This document shows, one piece after another, positions 1-11,500 of a stretch of 64,000 nucleotides of DNA. The notes under the pieces were generated by a model. That model saw nothing but the letters and a program-made list of their open reading frames with translations. It was not told where the DNA came from and ran no database searches. The position numbers and the translations under genes are program-made. Source of the DNA: Toxoplasma gondii ME49 (Eukaryota > Apicomplexa > Conoidasida > Eucoccidiorida > Sarcocystidae); contig NC_031473.1 of NCBI RefSeq assembly GCF_000006565.2, positions 2,027,441 through 2,091,440 of the forward strand, written 5' to 3'. The first letter of the stretch is position 1. Each line of letters starts with the position of its first letter.

Positions 1-3000
1 GACTTCGCTCTGGTCTGCGAGGTCAGACAGAAGAGGGAAACGAAGTGGAGGTGACCGGAGCAAACGCGGGAGACGAAAGAGAATTTCCGCATGCAGGACC
101 TAAATCAGGGGAATCTGAGCATTTCGACTATGGATCGGAAGACGACTTTGAGCTGCGGGAGGGAGGCCTCTTGTCTGACTCGGAGGGCGAGAAAGGCTCT
201 TACCACGAGCGACTTTGTTGGATGTGTGGGGTCGGTGGAGATCTTCTTCTCTGTGACGGCGAAGGGGACCCGGACATGCGCCGAGAAAGAACAGCATCGA
301 GAGAAGAGAAGGGATCTTCGACTTTTGTGACGCTCTCTCGCGAGTTGACGGCAAACGAGGATCGAAAGGCCCTCCCGTCTTTCGAGATCCCTCGCACATC
401 GGCATCGCAGCACCATCTGTCCCCCAGGTCTCAGCGTCCTCGGATTCTCTCGCCCTCCCCCCGTCGGTGTCGGCGCGTGTTTCATCTCGCCTGCATCTTT
501 CCGCCTCCTACGGATGAAGAACTGCAGCAAGACGCTGTCTGGCGGTGTCCCGTTTGCCGCTTCAGAAGCGAGGAGAGACAGCGCGCGAGCGGCTTCGGGG
601 ATGGCCTTGTCCCCTCGAGCCTCGCTCTCCATGAGGAGACAGCGTCTGCGAGAGAGCACATTCAAGAGAGCACCCCGGAACCCGGAGAGAAAAGCAGAGG
701 TCGAGACGAAAGTCAAAGAAGATCTGTGCAGTCATTTTCTTTTTTCTCTTCTTCCTCTGCTTCATCGTGTTCCTCTTTAGCTTCCTCTTCTTCCTATCCT
801 TCCTCATTTCCTCCTGCTGTTTCTGGATCTGTTGCGAAGGGTCAAGGAGGAACTTCGGGAGCTCAGACGGCGGTACATACACCGCGTGAGTTGCGTCGCT
901 TCGGCACTTTGTCGAGTCTCGCGCTGCACCGCGTGTCTCTGAAGAAGTTGTTCGTGGAGGAAGTCAAGTGTCTCCTCTCCACGACGCGGCGCGTCCGACG
1001 GCGCTTCGACTTCCTCGCCCGGCAACGCGAGCGCCGCGAGGCAGTCCAGCAGCGGAAGGCGCAGCGACGGCGGTGCGCCGAGCAGAAGCGGGAGGAACAA
1101 CGCAGAAGGAAACTCGGAAAAGCCGCCAAGAGCGCCCCTCGCGGGGCGGAGGCTGATGGAGAACGCGTAGGAGAGAGAAACGGCGACAGGGAAGACGTCG
1201 GCAAGGAACAACACGCCAGAGAATGCTCAGAGGAAGAGCGGGAACAACACCAACAACATACGAAGGAGAGGAGCGAGGAGAAGAGGGAGGGGAGGGACGG
1301 CTGTCTTTGTCAGCCTGCTGTTTCTTCAGAGGCGAATGGTGCCGAAGAGCAGACGGAGGGCAAGGTGAAGAGGAGAAAGAGAGGTCGCGTGGTTCTTGCG
1401 AAGAATAGGGAAGGCGAAAGGCAAGGTGATGGAGAGAAACAAGAAACGTTGGAGGAAAAGCTCACCGTTTCAGAAGAACCAAAACGTACCATTCGAACGC
1501 GCTCCTCAGTCGCCGTGAGGCCAGCTACGAACGAGGAGAGCGATGGAGAGAAATCAGAAGACGAAAACGGCGACGAAGACCTCTTCACAGAAGACGGGCG
1601 ACCTGTTGACCCCTTTCTAACTGCCTCAAAAGACTCCCGTTTCGCCTTTGCCTTGCAAGTTCTAAATGAATTTCGAGAGGCGAATGCGGTGTCTCCGTGC
1701 CATCTGCCCCTCGCACGCCTCGCCTGGCACATCCAAGCCGGCTGCCGCTGCTGTACATACTCCGCGGCGGAACCCGGCGACGAGAAGGCAGACGCAGAGA
1801 AAGAAGACGCGTCTCGAGGAGGAGACAGTTCTCTTCTTTCTTCTGTGCGGAGCAGCGGCGAGAGCAACCGAGGACTGGGTGGGAAGGGCGAATCCCGGGG
1901 GGGCTGGAAAGCGCCTCATTGTGCAAGAGGCGACTCCAAAAACGCAGGAGATTCTTGGTGTTGCTGTGGTTGCGGAAGAGAAGAAAGCGAAGGTGATCCA
2001 GAAAAAAAAGGCAGAAACTGCCGATGTGACCTCGCGAATCTGGAGGCTGCGGCTGAGGCGGTCGCGACCCTCGCGTGTGACGCCGCGCCTGGCGCATTTG
2101 AAGAACGCGCTAGACGAGACGAAGAGTTGCGAATGCGATGCGAAATTGACGGAGAGGAGAAAAGGAAAACAGGGATGGAGAAGCCAAGGAAAAGAACAAG
2201 CGACCTCCCACAAAGGTTTTCTGCCGCGTGCTCCTTGGAATCCGAGAAGTCTTCGTTTCTAACACCAAGTGCAGAAGCGAGAGAGAGACACGAGAGGTTC
2301 TGGAGACCAGACGTGTCTTCACGGTTTCAGTCGCGCGCCTCCAACTCCTTGAAGTTCCTCTCTCGTTTCGCGACCTCGCCCTTCGTACCGCGGTGCTTCT
2401 CACAGCCAACGACGTCCGTGCGGAGCCACGGCCTTCTCTCAACTGCCAGACAACCTGTAAAGGCCGGTCAATTCAACAGCCTCCCATCCAGAAGTTTTAC
2501 TTCCAGAAGCCCAACTTCCAATATCGTCACCTCCAACATCGCTACCTCCAACATCGCTACATCCAACGGCGTTACCTCCAACAGCTTCATCTCCAGTAGC
2601 CCCACCTCGAATAATCTCACCTCCACCACGCTCTCGTCTCGAGACTTTGTGGTGGCTTCTGGACTTCCTGGCGTCCCAGAATCGGTGTCGTTGTCTCCCG
2701 CCGGTTCTCGGGCGTTGGCCGCGAACTGTTCAGTTTCCGTTGCACCTCGAGACAAGGAACATCCCGGATCGCTTTCGACGGCATGCGTTTCTGGAGAAAA
2801 TGGTGGGAGGTTATCTCCCGCGCCGCCCGTCAACGTACCCTGCTTCTCGAGGGGTCCGATGAAGGCTGCAGCGAAAGCAAGGCCGTTCCTGAGAGGGGGA
2901 CAGAGCAGAGTGATGCCTGCCAACAAAAGTGGAGCTGTAAGACTTCCGGCCAGGATGCCAGACCACCCTGAAGGGCGACCTCCAGAAAATGACTCGATGC

Positions 3001-3065
3001 AGTCGCCAGCGCCGGGAGAGGCGCTACAGTCCGTGCCCGACGGGAATGCTGCCCGGCCCATGTAA
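1..3065 (+). CDS. PHD-finger protein, 3' part (5' end outside window)
   Basis: The frame is open from base 3 to the stop at 3063-3065 with no credible ATG at its left edge, so this is the 3' part of a longer gene or its last exon. Numbering from the GTG at 45, a zinc finger of PHD type (C4-H-C3) can be read: C58, C61, C70, C142, H147, C150, C168, C171, with the typical LLLCDG, VFHLAC and WRCPVC segments. PHD fingers read histone-tail methylation or related chromatin marks, so a nuclear chromatin role is inferred. Unusually, about 71 residues separate the third and fourth ligands, where two are normal. Then come a Ser run, a basic Arg/Glu/Gln coiled-coil-like stretch (about 1015-1130), acidic segments, a Cys-rich middle (about 1735-2040) and a degenerate Thr-Ser-Asn repeat. 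No second domain is recognised. PHD call good; function otherwise unknown. Confidence 0.75.
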   Translation, partial: LRSGLRGQTEEGNEVEVTGANAGDEREFPHAGPKSGESEHFDYGSEDDFELREGGLLSDSEGEKGSYHERLCWMCGVGGDLLLCDGEGDPDMRRERTASREEKGSSTFVTLSRELTANEDRKALPSFEIPRTSASQHHLSPRSQRPRILSPSPRRCRRVFHLACIFPPPTDEELQQDAVWRCPVCRFRSEERQRASGFGDGLVPSSLALHEETASAREHIQESTPEPGEKSRGRDESQRRSVQSFSFFSSSSASSCSSLASSSSYPSSFPPAVSGSVAKGQGGTSGAQTAVHTPRELRRFGTLSSLALHRVSLKKLFVEEVKCLLSTTRRVRRRFDFLARQRERREAVQQRKAQRRRCAEQKREEQRRRKLGKAAKSAPRGAEADGERVGERNGDREDVGKEQHARECSEEEREQHQQHTKERSEEKREGRDGCLCQPAVSSEANGAEEQTEGKVKRRKRGRVVLAKNREGERQGDGEKQETLEEKLTVSEEPKRTIRTRSSVAVRPATNEESDGEKSEDENGDEDLFTEDGRPVDPFLTASKDSRFAFALQVLNEFREANAVSPCHLPLARLAWHIQAGCRCCTYSAAEPGDEKADAEKEDASRGGDSSLLSSVRSSGESNRGLGGKGESRGGWKAPHCARGDSKNAGDSWCCCGCGREESEGDPEKKGRNCRCDLANLEAAAEAVATLACDAAPGAFEERARRDEELRMRCEIDGEEKRKTGMEKPRKRTSDLPQRFSAACSLESEKSSFLTPSAEARERHERFWRPDVSSRFQSRASNSLKFLSRFATSPFVPRCFSQPTTSVRSHGLLSTARQPVKAGQFNSLPSRSFTSRSPTSNIVTSNIATSNIATSNGVTSNSFISSSPTSNNLTSTTLSSRDFVVASGLPGVPESVSLSPAGSRALAANCSVSVAPRDKEHPGSLSTACVSGENGGRLSPAPPVNVPCFSRGPMKAAAKARPFLRGGQSRVMPANKSGAVRLPARMPDHPEGRPPENDSMQSPAPGEALQSVPDGNAARPM
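2505..2635 (+). repeat. Degenerate 15-bp coding tandem repeat (Thr-Ser-Asn units)
   Basis: About eight imperfect copies of a 15-base unit of the form ACCTCCAACATCGCT lie in frame inside the PHD-finger gene. They encode repeated five-residue units beginning Thr-Ser-Asn. The two most similar copies lie near 2535-2565. It is probably a slippage-born low-complexity linker. Confidence 0.7.
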
Positions 3066-5581
3066 CTGCTTCCATGGAAACTTCGGGAAATTCACTTTGT
3101 AGTCACTTCAATATCAATTACTTACTGCCCTTTTTTTCGCTGGCGCATGTAACTGGCTTCAAAAAACGTTTTAAGGAATTCTTGGAATCACCTTAATATA
3201 TGCCACTATCACAATTTTTCGTCGAAGGCGTCGCCTCTTCAGTCTTTCCTTGAGGTGCCTAGAGTTCGCTGTCATGCAATCGCCACAACAAACTTGTCGC
3301 TGCTGCCTTTCGTTAGGTGGCAAAGCCTCAGGCAAGTGTTTGAGTGCTAGAGATGGCAACAGACGAAACCAGCGACGGTCAACGCACGAAGAAAGCTGAC
3401 AGACACCTTGGTCTATCAACCAAGTTGCGTGTACGTGCAGCTGTGCACATTAGTGCTAGAAGTGTGCTTGTTAACTAAAAGTAGAGAGAATTGTGTGGCT
3501 TTTAAAAGCTGAGAGACCCCCACGGCAAGGTATGAGCAGCAGTTGACATCACAATCCTGCAACAGCGCCAGGATAGTTGAACTAGTTTCGGGAGCCTCCA
3601 GGCTGCACAATTTGTGCGGCTTTTCCAGTCCGGGTGTCGAGAAAAAAGACTTTGGTTGGAGCGTTTCGTCATCAGCTGCCGACCTTTCAGCAGCCTGGAG
3701 ATGCCTGAAATTGCTACTAAACAGGTCCCCCCCGCATGCATTCCTTCACTGCAGCGCGTGTGCATTCGAGGTTCTCTTCTACCTTAGTAGGCGCATCAAA
3801 GTGATGGTCGCCTGTGAACAAAGGCCACTACTTGGAGATTCTTTTCTCTAAAATGTTAACAAACCTCCTACAGTTTGGCTAGTTCCAGCGAAATCCTTCC
3901 GGCTTGGAAGGGGTTGTGCGTCTAATCCTAAATGACTGCGGCCTTTTGCTTTCCCCGTCCACGAAACCGCTTTTGTCAAGCTCAGAGATTTCCCGTGTTA
4001 GTAGGATGCGAAAGAGTTGTAAGTGAATGCAGGTAGAGAGACCGTCATCCTGTAACGCGGCGTTCAGTACGCTTAGATTGATGCAACAACCTGCTCTATT
4101 TAAGATTGGATTTCCCGCATTGTTCGTACTGCTCAATGAGCAGGGTTAAAGGAAAGTTGCTGCCTTCTACGATCACACTGTTTTCCTAGCAGAACTCCAT
4201 TATGCCGTACCGAATAAATCGGGGGCGTTTTCTTGGGAGTATATACTACGAGTTGGACTACTGCTGTAGATCTCGAAGAACTCTGTTTATCGGATCCAAG
4301 TTCTAAAGTGTACAGATAGCGAACACGCAAACAAGCAGCCCAGAGGAGGTTCGCAGACGCGCTGGAGGAATGCGGAAGGGCCTGGACGTAGGGAATCGTG
4401 GTTCCGACGTACCATAGGCGACTACAAAATTATTGTTAAACGACAGAACGATATGGAACTCTTTCATGCGGCTTCTTTTGATGATCGCCTTGTGTAAGCA
4501 GACAAGCACATATTCTGAATGAGCTGCCCTTGTGTTTGTCGCAGAAGTTTCACTTCTGGTTCATGGCGGTCGCGCACCCAGGGAAATCCCCATCTAGTTG
4601 CTAGAATCGCCCGAAGAGACAATTTAAAGTGGAAATGCGCAGCAATAAAGTATGTCTGGCCTCTTGGAGCGATCTTAGCACCTATCTGTGGATCTACTAC
4701 AAGTGGCAGCGTGGCATTGGAGTATCGAAGAAAGCCTCGTACATACCGCTGGGAATTTCTCAAATGCTTCGTGCTGAAGCCATTTGAATAGTTGCAGATC
4801 TCAGGAAACAGCACTGTTCTCTCACCCTCCGCGCGCCAACTCGTGGCTTTACGGTAAATCAAGTGCCTGGGAAACTCTATTCTCCTTCAAATACAGCGAC
4901 ACAGACACAGAAAGCGCGGGAAAGACTCCGTTGTGGTTTTCTCCCACGGAGAGCCGCGACAAACTGACGAAGCCTTGTACACTTTGCAGAATACAAAAAA
5001 CCCGAAGCATAGATGAAGGGGGAATCTCAGCTGAGAATCTTCTCCTTTCACTTTAGGCGCTGTCTCGTTTTCCGTCGTGAATCTCGTGGTGTCACACTCC
5101 GTTTGTCAACAAACAGCGTTGTTTCCTCAGCATATACGCGGCAGCTTTCTATTATACGGAAAAACAAATGTCAAAGGAATTCTTACCAAACGCAGTCCAC
5201 CGATGAATCTCGTGGCGTCACTCCCGGGATCCGTCGTCGACATGGTCACATGCATCCCGCTACGGGTATGCTCGCATTTTCCGGGTTAAATGACTTACGG
5301 TCTCAGCCGCAACCAATTGAACGCTTCTGCCTTCGCTTGTGCAGGGAACACGCTCAAGATGAAACCTTTCGTAAAGAAGCAAGCCTAAACCGTAGAGCGC
5401 TTCTTTCCTCAAGGGCGAAGTGGCTCAGCAGCGGCGCACCCTCTTGCCATAGAAAACCGCCGGCTTTTGATGGAATTACTTTTGACACCACATAATATGC
5501 TGCCAGAAATCATTCACGCCCTCTAACGAGTTTTTGGATTTGTTTTGACGGTGCGGTAACTGAAAAAACGCCTTCGCGGCG
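3066..5581. other. Convergent intergenic spacer, no supported gene
   Basis: This spacer lies between the stop of the PHD-finger gene (+) and the stop of the giant gene (-), so it should hold both 3' untranslated regions. Only short, poorly structured open frames occur. It contains the diverged direct repeat described at 4795-5235. I see no exon with good splice sites. Confidence 0.5.
4795..5235 (+). repeat. Diverged direct repeat
   Basis: A stretch from about 4797 to 4865 and one from about 5105 to 5170 align with many matches: an AACAGC word, CTCA, a CGCG-AGCT-T block, then TACGG-AAA-CAA-TG. Their translations share a TALF...YGK pattern. A second short word, TGAATCTCGTGG followed by GTCAC, occurs at about 5078 and 5202. 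The repeats are clearly related but old. Whether they belong to a dispersed family cannot be told here. Confidence 0.4.
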
Positions 5582-8500
5582 TTACAGTGGCATGGCTTTC
5601 TGAGCCTCAGTGACTTGAATAAAAGTAGAACTTTTATCTCCAATAACCCCGCGATTTGCGTCTAGCGGAATCGCCTCTACAAGCAAACAAGGCAGTGTCT
5701 GCATCGTTGCGTCCAAAAAGCAAGTGTGAGAAAAGTGGCGAAGACCACCTGCGTACGGACCCGGCCCCTGGCTGTCGCCCTCCACATTACAGAAGGCGTC
5801 TGCGGACCCAGGGATAGGCTGCGCGACAGGAACATCCTCGACGGCAATCACCTCTTGATCTGAAGAAAAAACTCCAACGTGAAAAGACACACAGAAAATG
5901 CGGCACTGATGAAAACAAAGACGCCAATCCCTTCGCTAAAAATACGCATACATGCCTGTGTGCATATAAGCAAGCATGTGTAAACGTGTTTGGCATTTGA
6001 TGGCGGTATGAAGAAATTTGGAACACACTGCGTGTGTACACGACAAATCCTTCGACTCCAGTTGAACACACAACACGGTTGAACAGGAAATCCAAGTACC
6101 TGGCTACAGGTAGTTGTGACCCGTACACCCCTGTCCTTCCTTGTCCGCTTTGCATGGCAGGGAAGGGAGAGCTCTCGCTACAAGAGGCAGCCACGAGCTG
6201 TGTGCGATATGAGGATCAGCCAATAACCGGTTCGGTAGGAAACAGAGAACCAAGGTGACTAAAAATTTGCATTCATCTACCGCGGCAGTAACTGTTGCGT
6301 TTAAATAACGGTTTCTCTTTCGTTCTATTCGTGCGTAATTTTACCGACCCCAACATACCCTTCACATGCACATGAATATATATATATATATATATATATA
6401 CGTCTACACTTAGCATCCATCTACAGCTGCGGCAATTGCCACGCTTAAATAGCGGTTGACCTTCGGTCCTCCTGCGTACTACGGCTTGCAATACAATTCA
6501 GAAAACAACAGGAGCTAGACTCCTTCTGTTACACATCATAACGCGGTATTTCTAGGCCGCGAGCCAAGCTGCGAAACACAGGAGAGAAAGGGGGTCCAAT
6601 GCTCTTGCCGCCACAACGCCAAAAATAAAAATAGGTACATAGAGAAAAAGAGTCTGTTCCTAAGAACATCACGATTAAACGGCTGTTGAGACCGAACCCG
6701 ATCGATGGAATCTCTTCTGAAAAGCTGTTTCAATCTGTTCTCACCCTTGTCCCTTCCATGCAAGGCGCCGTGTAACGCCGCCTGCTGAAAAAAGCCGACA
6801 CCGATCGCGAGCGAAATGCGAAGCCTCACAAACGCCCAAGCAGCCAGGGTTTGCGCCTGAAATATAAATGAATAACAAACAAGGATGAAAGATAACTTTA
6901 CGCAGGATAAAGGCCGTGTGTAAGAAGCTCAATGCAATTAAGTGCAACAGACATTCAGCAACCGTCATTAACGTTTGAGGGTAAAAGGGCACATTCAGCG
7001 CGGCATCTATGTCTGCAGGGTTAAAGACCATTTAAATGTCTTCCACGCAGAAAACGAGAGCAAAGTCAAACCTCTCCCGGGTAAGCAGACGCGCGTCGCC
7101 CGAAACATCCCGATAAAACTCTGCTCAATAAAAAGTTTCTTGGTTTCTCTACAAGGCCTGACTCATCCGACAATTTCCGTGTATGTGTCACAGCGACCCA
7201 ATACAAAAGTACTTGTTTAGCCAGCTTCAAGGATCGCAGCTTGCGCAGAAAGGCGAGCGAAAAGGCACCAAACAAATATCTTCAACACTCCCCAAAGTAA
7301 CGCTGAAAGCTGTGCACAGGGACTCGTTGAATTATTTTACCGGAGTAAAGTAGGTTCATATCGAACAGAGAAATCCGAGGAAGGAGTATGTAGAAGTCAA
7401 ACGAAAAAACAGACATCTATGCAGGACTATGCGCGTGGCAACTGTGTGTGTATATGGGAGTCTTTACTTCCTGCCTCTAGTCGGCATAGTATATGGTTAA
7501 GAACTACGAGGATGTTTTGTCGTCTCTCAGCCTCTACGTTTCGTTCTTGCTCTGTGTAAACATTTGTGGCACATGCTGTTTCAGTTCGTCTTTAACGAAC
7601 CTACGACTTTCACCTCCGACAGTCACGTCGCGAAGAAACCCCAAAAAAGTTTCCTTAGATTTAACGCTACATCAGTTTAATTGATGGAATATCTCCGACA
7701 GTTTTACTCCTGAACTGCCTTCACATTACTTGGAGAAACTCTTACCTCAGCATCACGCAACTCGCCTGTGAACATCACAACTGGGAAGACGCACCGGCCG
7801 CGGGCTGCCTCTTCCTGCATCCAGGCATTCACAAAAGAGAAAACGTTCGACGAAAAACGTCATTACATCGAAGCAAATGGGAAAGATTGGGCGGCGCGTC
7901 GCCTCTCACTGAAAATGTTTCTTTTTATCTCCGGGACTCACACGCGAAAACCAGAGTGAAGGCATCGCCGGTCAAGAACTCCAGTGAAAGCAACATCAGA
8001 ATGCCTCTCCCCGCATGCATGAAGAGGGGAAACTATCCAAAAACAGCATACGTCAAATCTCAGTCTCATCGGAAGACCGAAAAATACAAATGGCGCCTCC
8101 TTTTCTACAGACATAAAGCTGAGTCTGAGAACATCAGCTCGGCCTCTGGTGCATGCATTTCGTGCTTTGATGAAACATGCGTCGATTGCTTACCAGGGAA
8201 ATGCCACAAACATCGAACTGTATGGAACCGTAAGTAAAACGAGAGCTTGATTCAAAGTCTCAGCGAGGGACACACACAAGGTACCCTGCCTGAGGCCTGT
8301 CACTTCACACTACGGGGAGTCCGCGTTTTTTCAGCAGTTCAACTCGTAGTCTCGACTGCCCAGAAAAGCTTATGAGTCTTCCTGTTCAGAGCTGATGACT
8401 TCCAGTACGAGGTCCGACGGGTGTTTGACTAATCGCGTCTCAGAGCTGATGCCTGCCAGTGTAAGGGTCTGCATAAAAGCACCTTTGGATCCTCGCTACG

Positions 8501-11500
8501 AGAACTCCAAGAACAACGAAAAGAGACTTGCTTTACCTCTCCGCTCAGAACTGCTCGGACGGCGACCCAGGGGAGACACTTTGGGTTGAAGACCCGCGGC
8601 GGGAGAGGAAACGGAGTGTAAATACACTGCTCGATCAAGGCGGCAGCTTGGCGAAGCAGGTCTCGGGGAAACGCTCTGCGTAAAAGTGGAGACGATCCTT
8701 CTCCGTCTGCGTCTTCATTCCAGCAGAAGAACAGCGGACTGCGTGTCTCGTCACCAGGGTCGAAGCGACCTCCTGAGTCCTGTGGCCCCGCTTCCCTCTC
8801 TTGCTCTGTGAACGATGCGGTCATTTGGAGATTCTCAGCGACTGGAGCAAAACACTTTCTTCTGTCTGCCGTTCTTGAGGCGCTGAAACTCTTGCTCCCA
8901 CTTGACGAACAATCCATCGAGACTTCTTGCTCAAGCTCCACTTCCGCCGTGAGGCACGCAGTAGTTTCACTGCTGATCCATCTTCTGCCTTCCTCACATT
9001 TGACAAACCCCGCGTCCTCCACCTCCAAATCTCTGGCGCTCTCCACCTGCTCGTTGGCCTCTGTCGACGAAACGCCTTCCTCTGTCACCTCCTTCTTCAC
9101 CGTCTGCACTGGCGCATACGGGTCCGTCGACGCATGCAACGGCGCACGCGGCTCGGAGAAGTCCCGCTCTTCGCCAGGCTCTCCGTCTGCGCCTTCCACC
9201 GCCTCGTCCTCCGACACAGCGCCCTCCAGGAGCCCTGGGGACGCGACTCCGTCGCACGCGTCGCTGTCCTGAGCTCCTCGTCCTGAAGGTGTCGGGTTCG
9301 ACTTGAGAGAAAGTTCAGAGGAAACTCCGAATTCGGAAGAGAAAGTCCTTAAACGTTGATCATCAAGATGCCCTGCGTTTGCGTCACGCACAAGAGGAGC
9401 TGCTGAGATCCGCAGAAGCGGCGAGACCCGATCGAGGAAGAAAAAAGGCCTCACGTAACACGTGCACTCTGGTGACCACGAAGAAGAAGAACAGGGAGAA
9501 GACGAAGAAGAAGAAGACGAAGAAGAAGAAAGAGAAGAAGAACCTGTGTTCTCGGTCTCAGCTGTTGGGGTTTGCAGGGAGGTTGGGCACTCGATTTGTG
9601 GAAGTGACTGCTGTCCGTCTTCTACGCCTAGGAGAGATGTCTTTGGACCTCGATCTTTCATATCTCTTCCCTCCTCTGTCTGTCGTCTTTCGTCGCCTTC
9701 TGACGCGCGAGAGGAGACACGAAGAGAGGACCGAGACGCCGCCGCGCCGGCCATGGCCTCGAGAGAGACGAGGGAGGAGAGAGGTGTCTCCGAATCCGGA
9801 GACTCCTGTCCGACTTCTCGTTGCAAGAGGCTCCGCTTCATTGCCGCGAGCCGAGCGAGAGATCGGCGATAACAGCCCCGCCGGGGTCTCTGAGTAAGAT
9901 GAAAAAGCTCCCGTTCTCTCCCGCGCGTTCGCACTCCCTCAGTGCCCCCCTTTCGGCAGTCGTCCACTGACGCCCAACAACTGGTAGGCCCAGCCTCATC
10001 CCACAACGGGGAAGCACTCGCTTGGACCCAGAGAGGAAGAAAATCGAGAATTTCCTCTTCCCCTCTTAGCTCCAAGGGACACGGGAGGCTGTCGCTAAGC
10101 TGCGACGCCACCTGCGCTGCACGCAGCGCCGCTTCGAGGACTTCGGGACTCGCGGGGCTTCGTGCCTCCGAAAAGAAACACGCGCCGAGCAAGGGGAACC
10201 GCAGGGTTCTCCGTCTATAAGCCGACGCAGGCCCCGCGCCCGAAGCGGCTGCCTTCTGCGAGAAAGAGCCGACATCTGAACCATCAAGGCAAGAAGGTTC
10301 ACACTCCGACGAGAAAGGTTTGGACTCAGAAGAGAAAGGCTCAGATTTAGAGCGAGCAGAATTAGACTTAGAGCAAGAAGGTCCAAATGTAGAGGACGAA
10401 GGATTAGGCTTTGAGGCGACATGTTCGGAGTGAAAACCGATGACTTGAGAGAAGCTCGAGAAGGCTTCGTGTGCCAAAAAACTCAAGGGGCTCTGCCCAG
10501 TTTCTGAACAAGAATCGCGACAGGAACGTGCTCTTTCTGTGGGGGATCTGTGGGTGTACAGACACCCCGAGAAGAAGCCTTGAGAAGAGAGGAGCGACAA
10601 CACGTGCGACTTCAGAAGGCGAATCATGAGGAAAGTTGCCAAGAGGAAAAACGTTCGACAAAGAGAAGTTTGAATGCTTAACAGCCGTCGGGAAGTGGAG
10701 CAGAGGCGGAGGGGCTGTGCGCTGAAAAAGCGGAATCTGGGGAAACAAAGACAGAAAAAATGCTTAAATTTATGTCAACAAAATCGAGTAGTCAAGCGTG
10801 CGTTTCTCAACACTTCGGCGCGATGAACAATACCCAAGGCAATGCGCCTCAGAGAAGCGTCTCTACATACTTCCTTCTCGCAAAGAAAAAAACCAGCTCC
10901 AAAGATTAGAAAAACTTAGAAGCGACAAAGACCCACACATCCTCCGTGAAGAAACAATATGCACCGGCGTTTTTTCATGTCCGTGGATCACAACAAAGAA
11001 GCCTCGAGGCAGACTCAAACCTGCGTGGTTCAGAATGTCCAACCGAATACTACTGAGCTGAGTTGAATCATTCAGGGTCAAGTGTGAAACGAGATCGTGG
11101 AAAATGTGTTGTCATTAACTCTATTGATCCAACGTGTACACTAGAACCGGAAAGCAAGAAAGCCGCTGAGACGCTCGCTGTCTAACATGCACCCAGGGGG
11201 AATCGATGTGGAGGAAAGACATCAGGGCAACAACAAAGATCACAGATGGCCCTCACCCTTGTGTTATGTTAATCCATGGTTTTCAATGGGTTCTGTACCC
11301 GCACCGCAGAAGTCCGTTACGAAAGTTCGAGAAGAAACCCAACACAGGAAGCGACGCTTACTGTACTTCGAGGCTCCCGAACTGGTTCCTTAAGTTCTCT
11401 AAGAGATCCAAAGTCTCCTTAAAAATCTCTTGTTCGCATTCTGCATGCGCAGGGAGTGGAGCGCGTGCGCAGCCACCTGGATGCAGCGACTCCGCATGCT

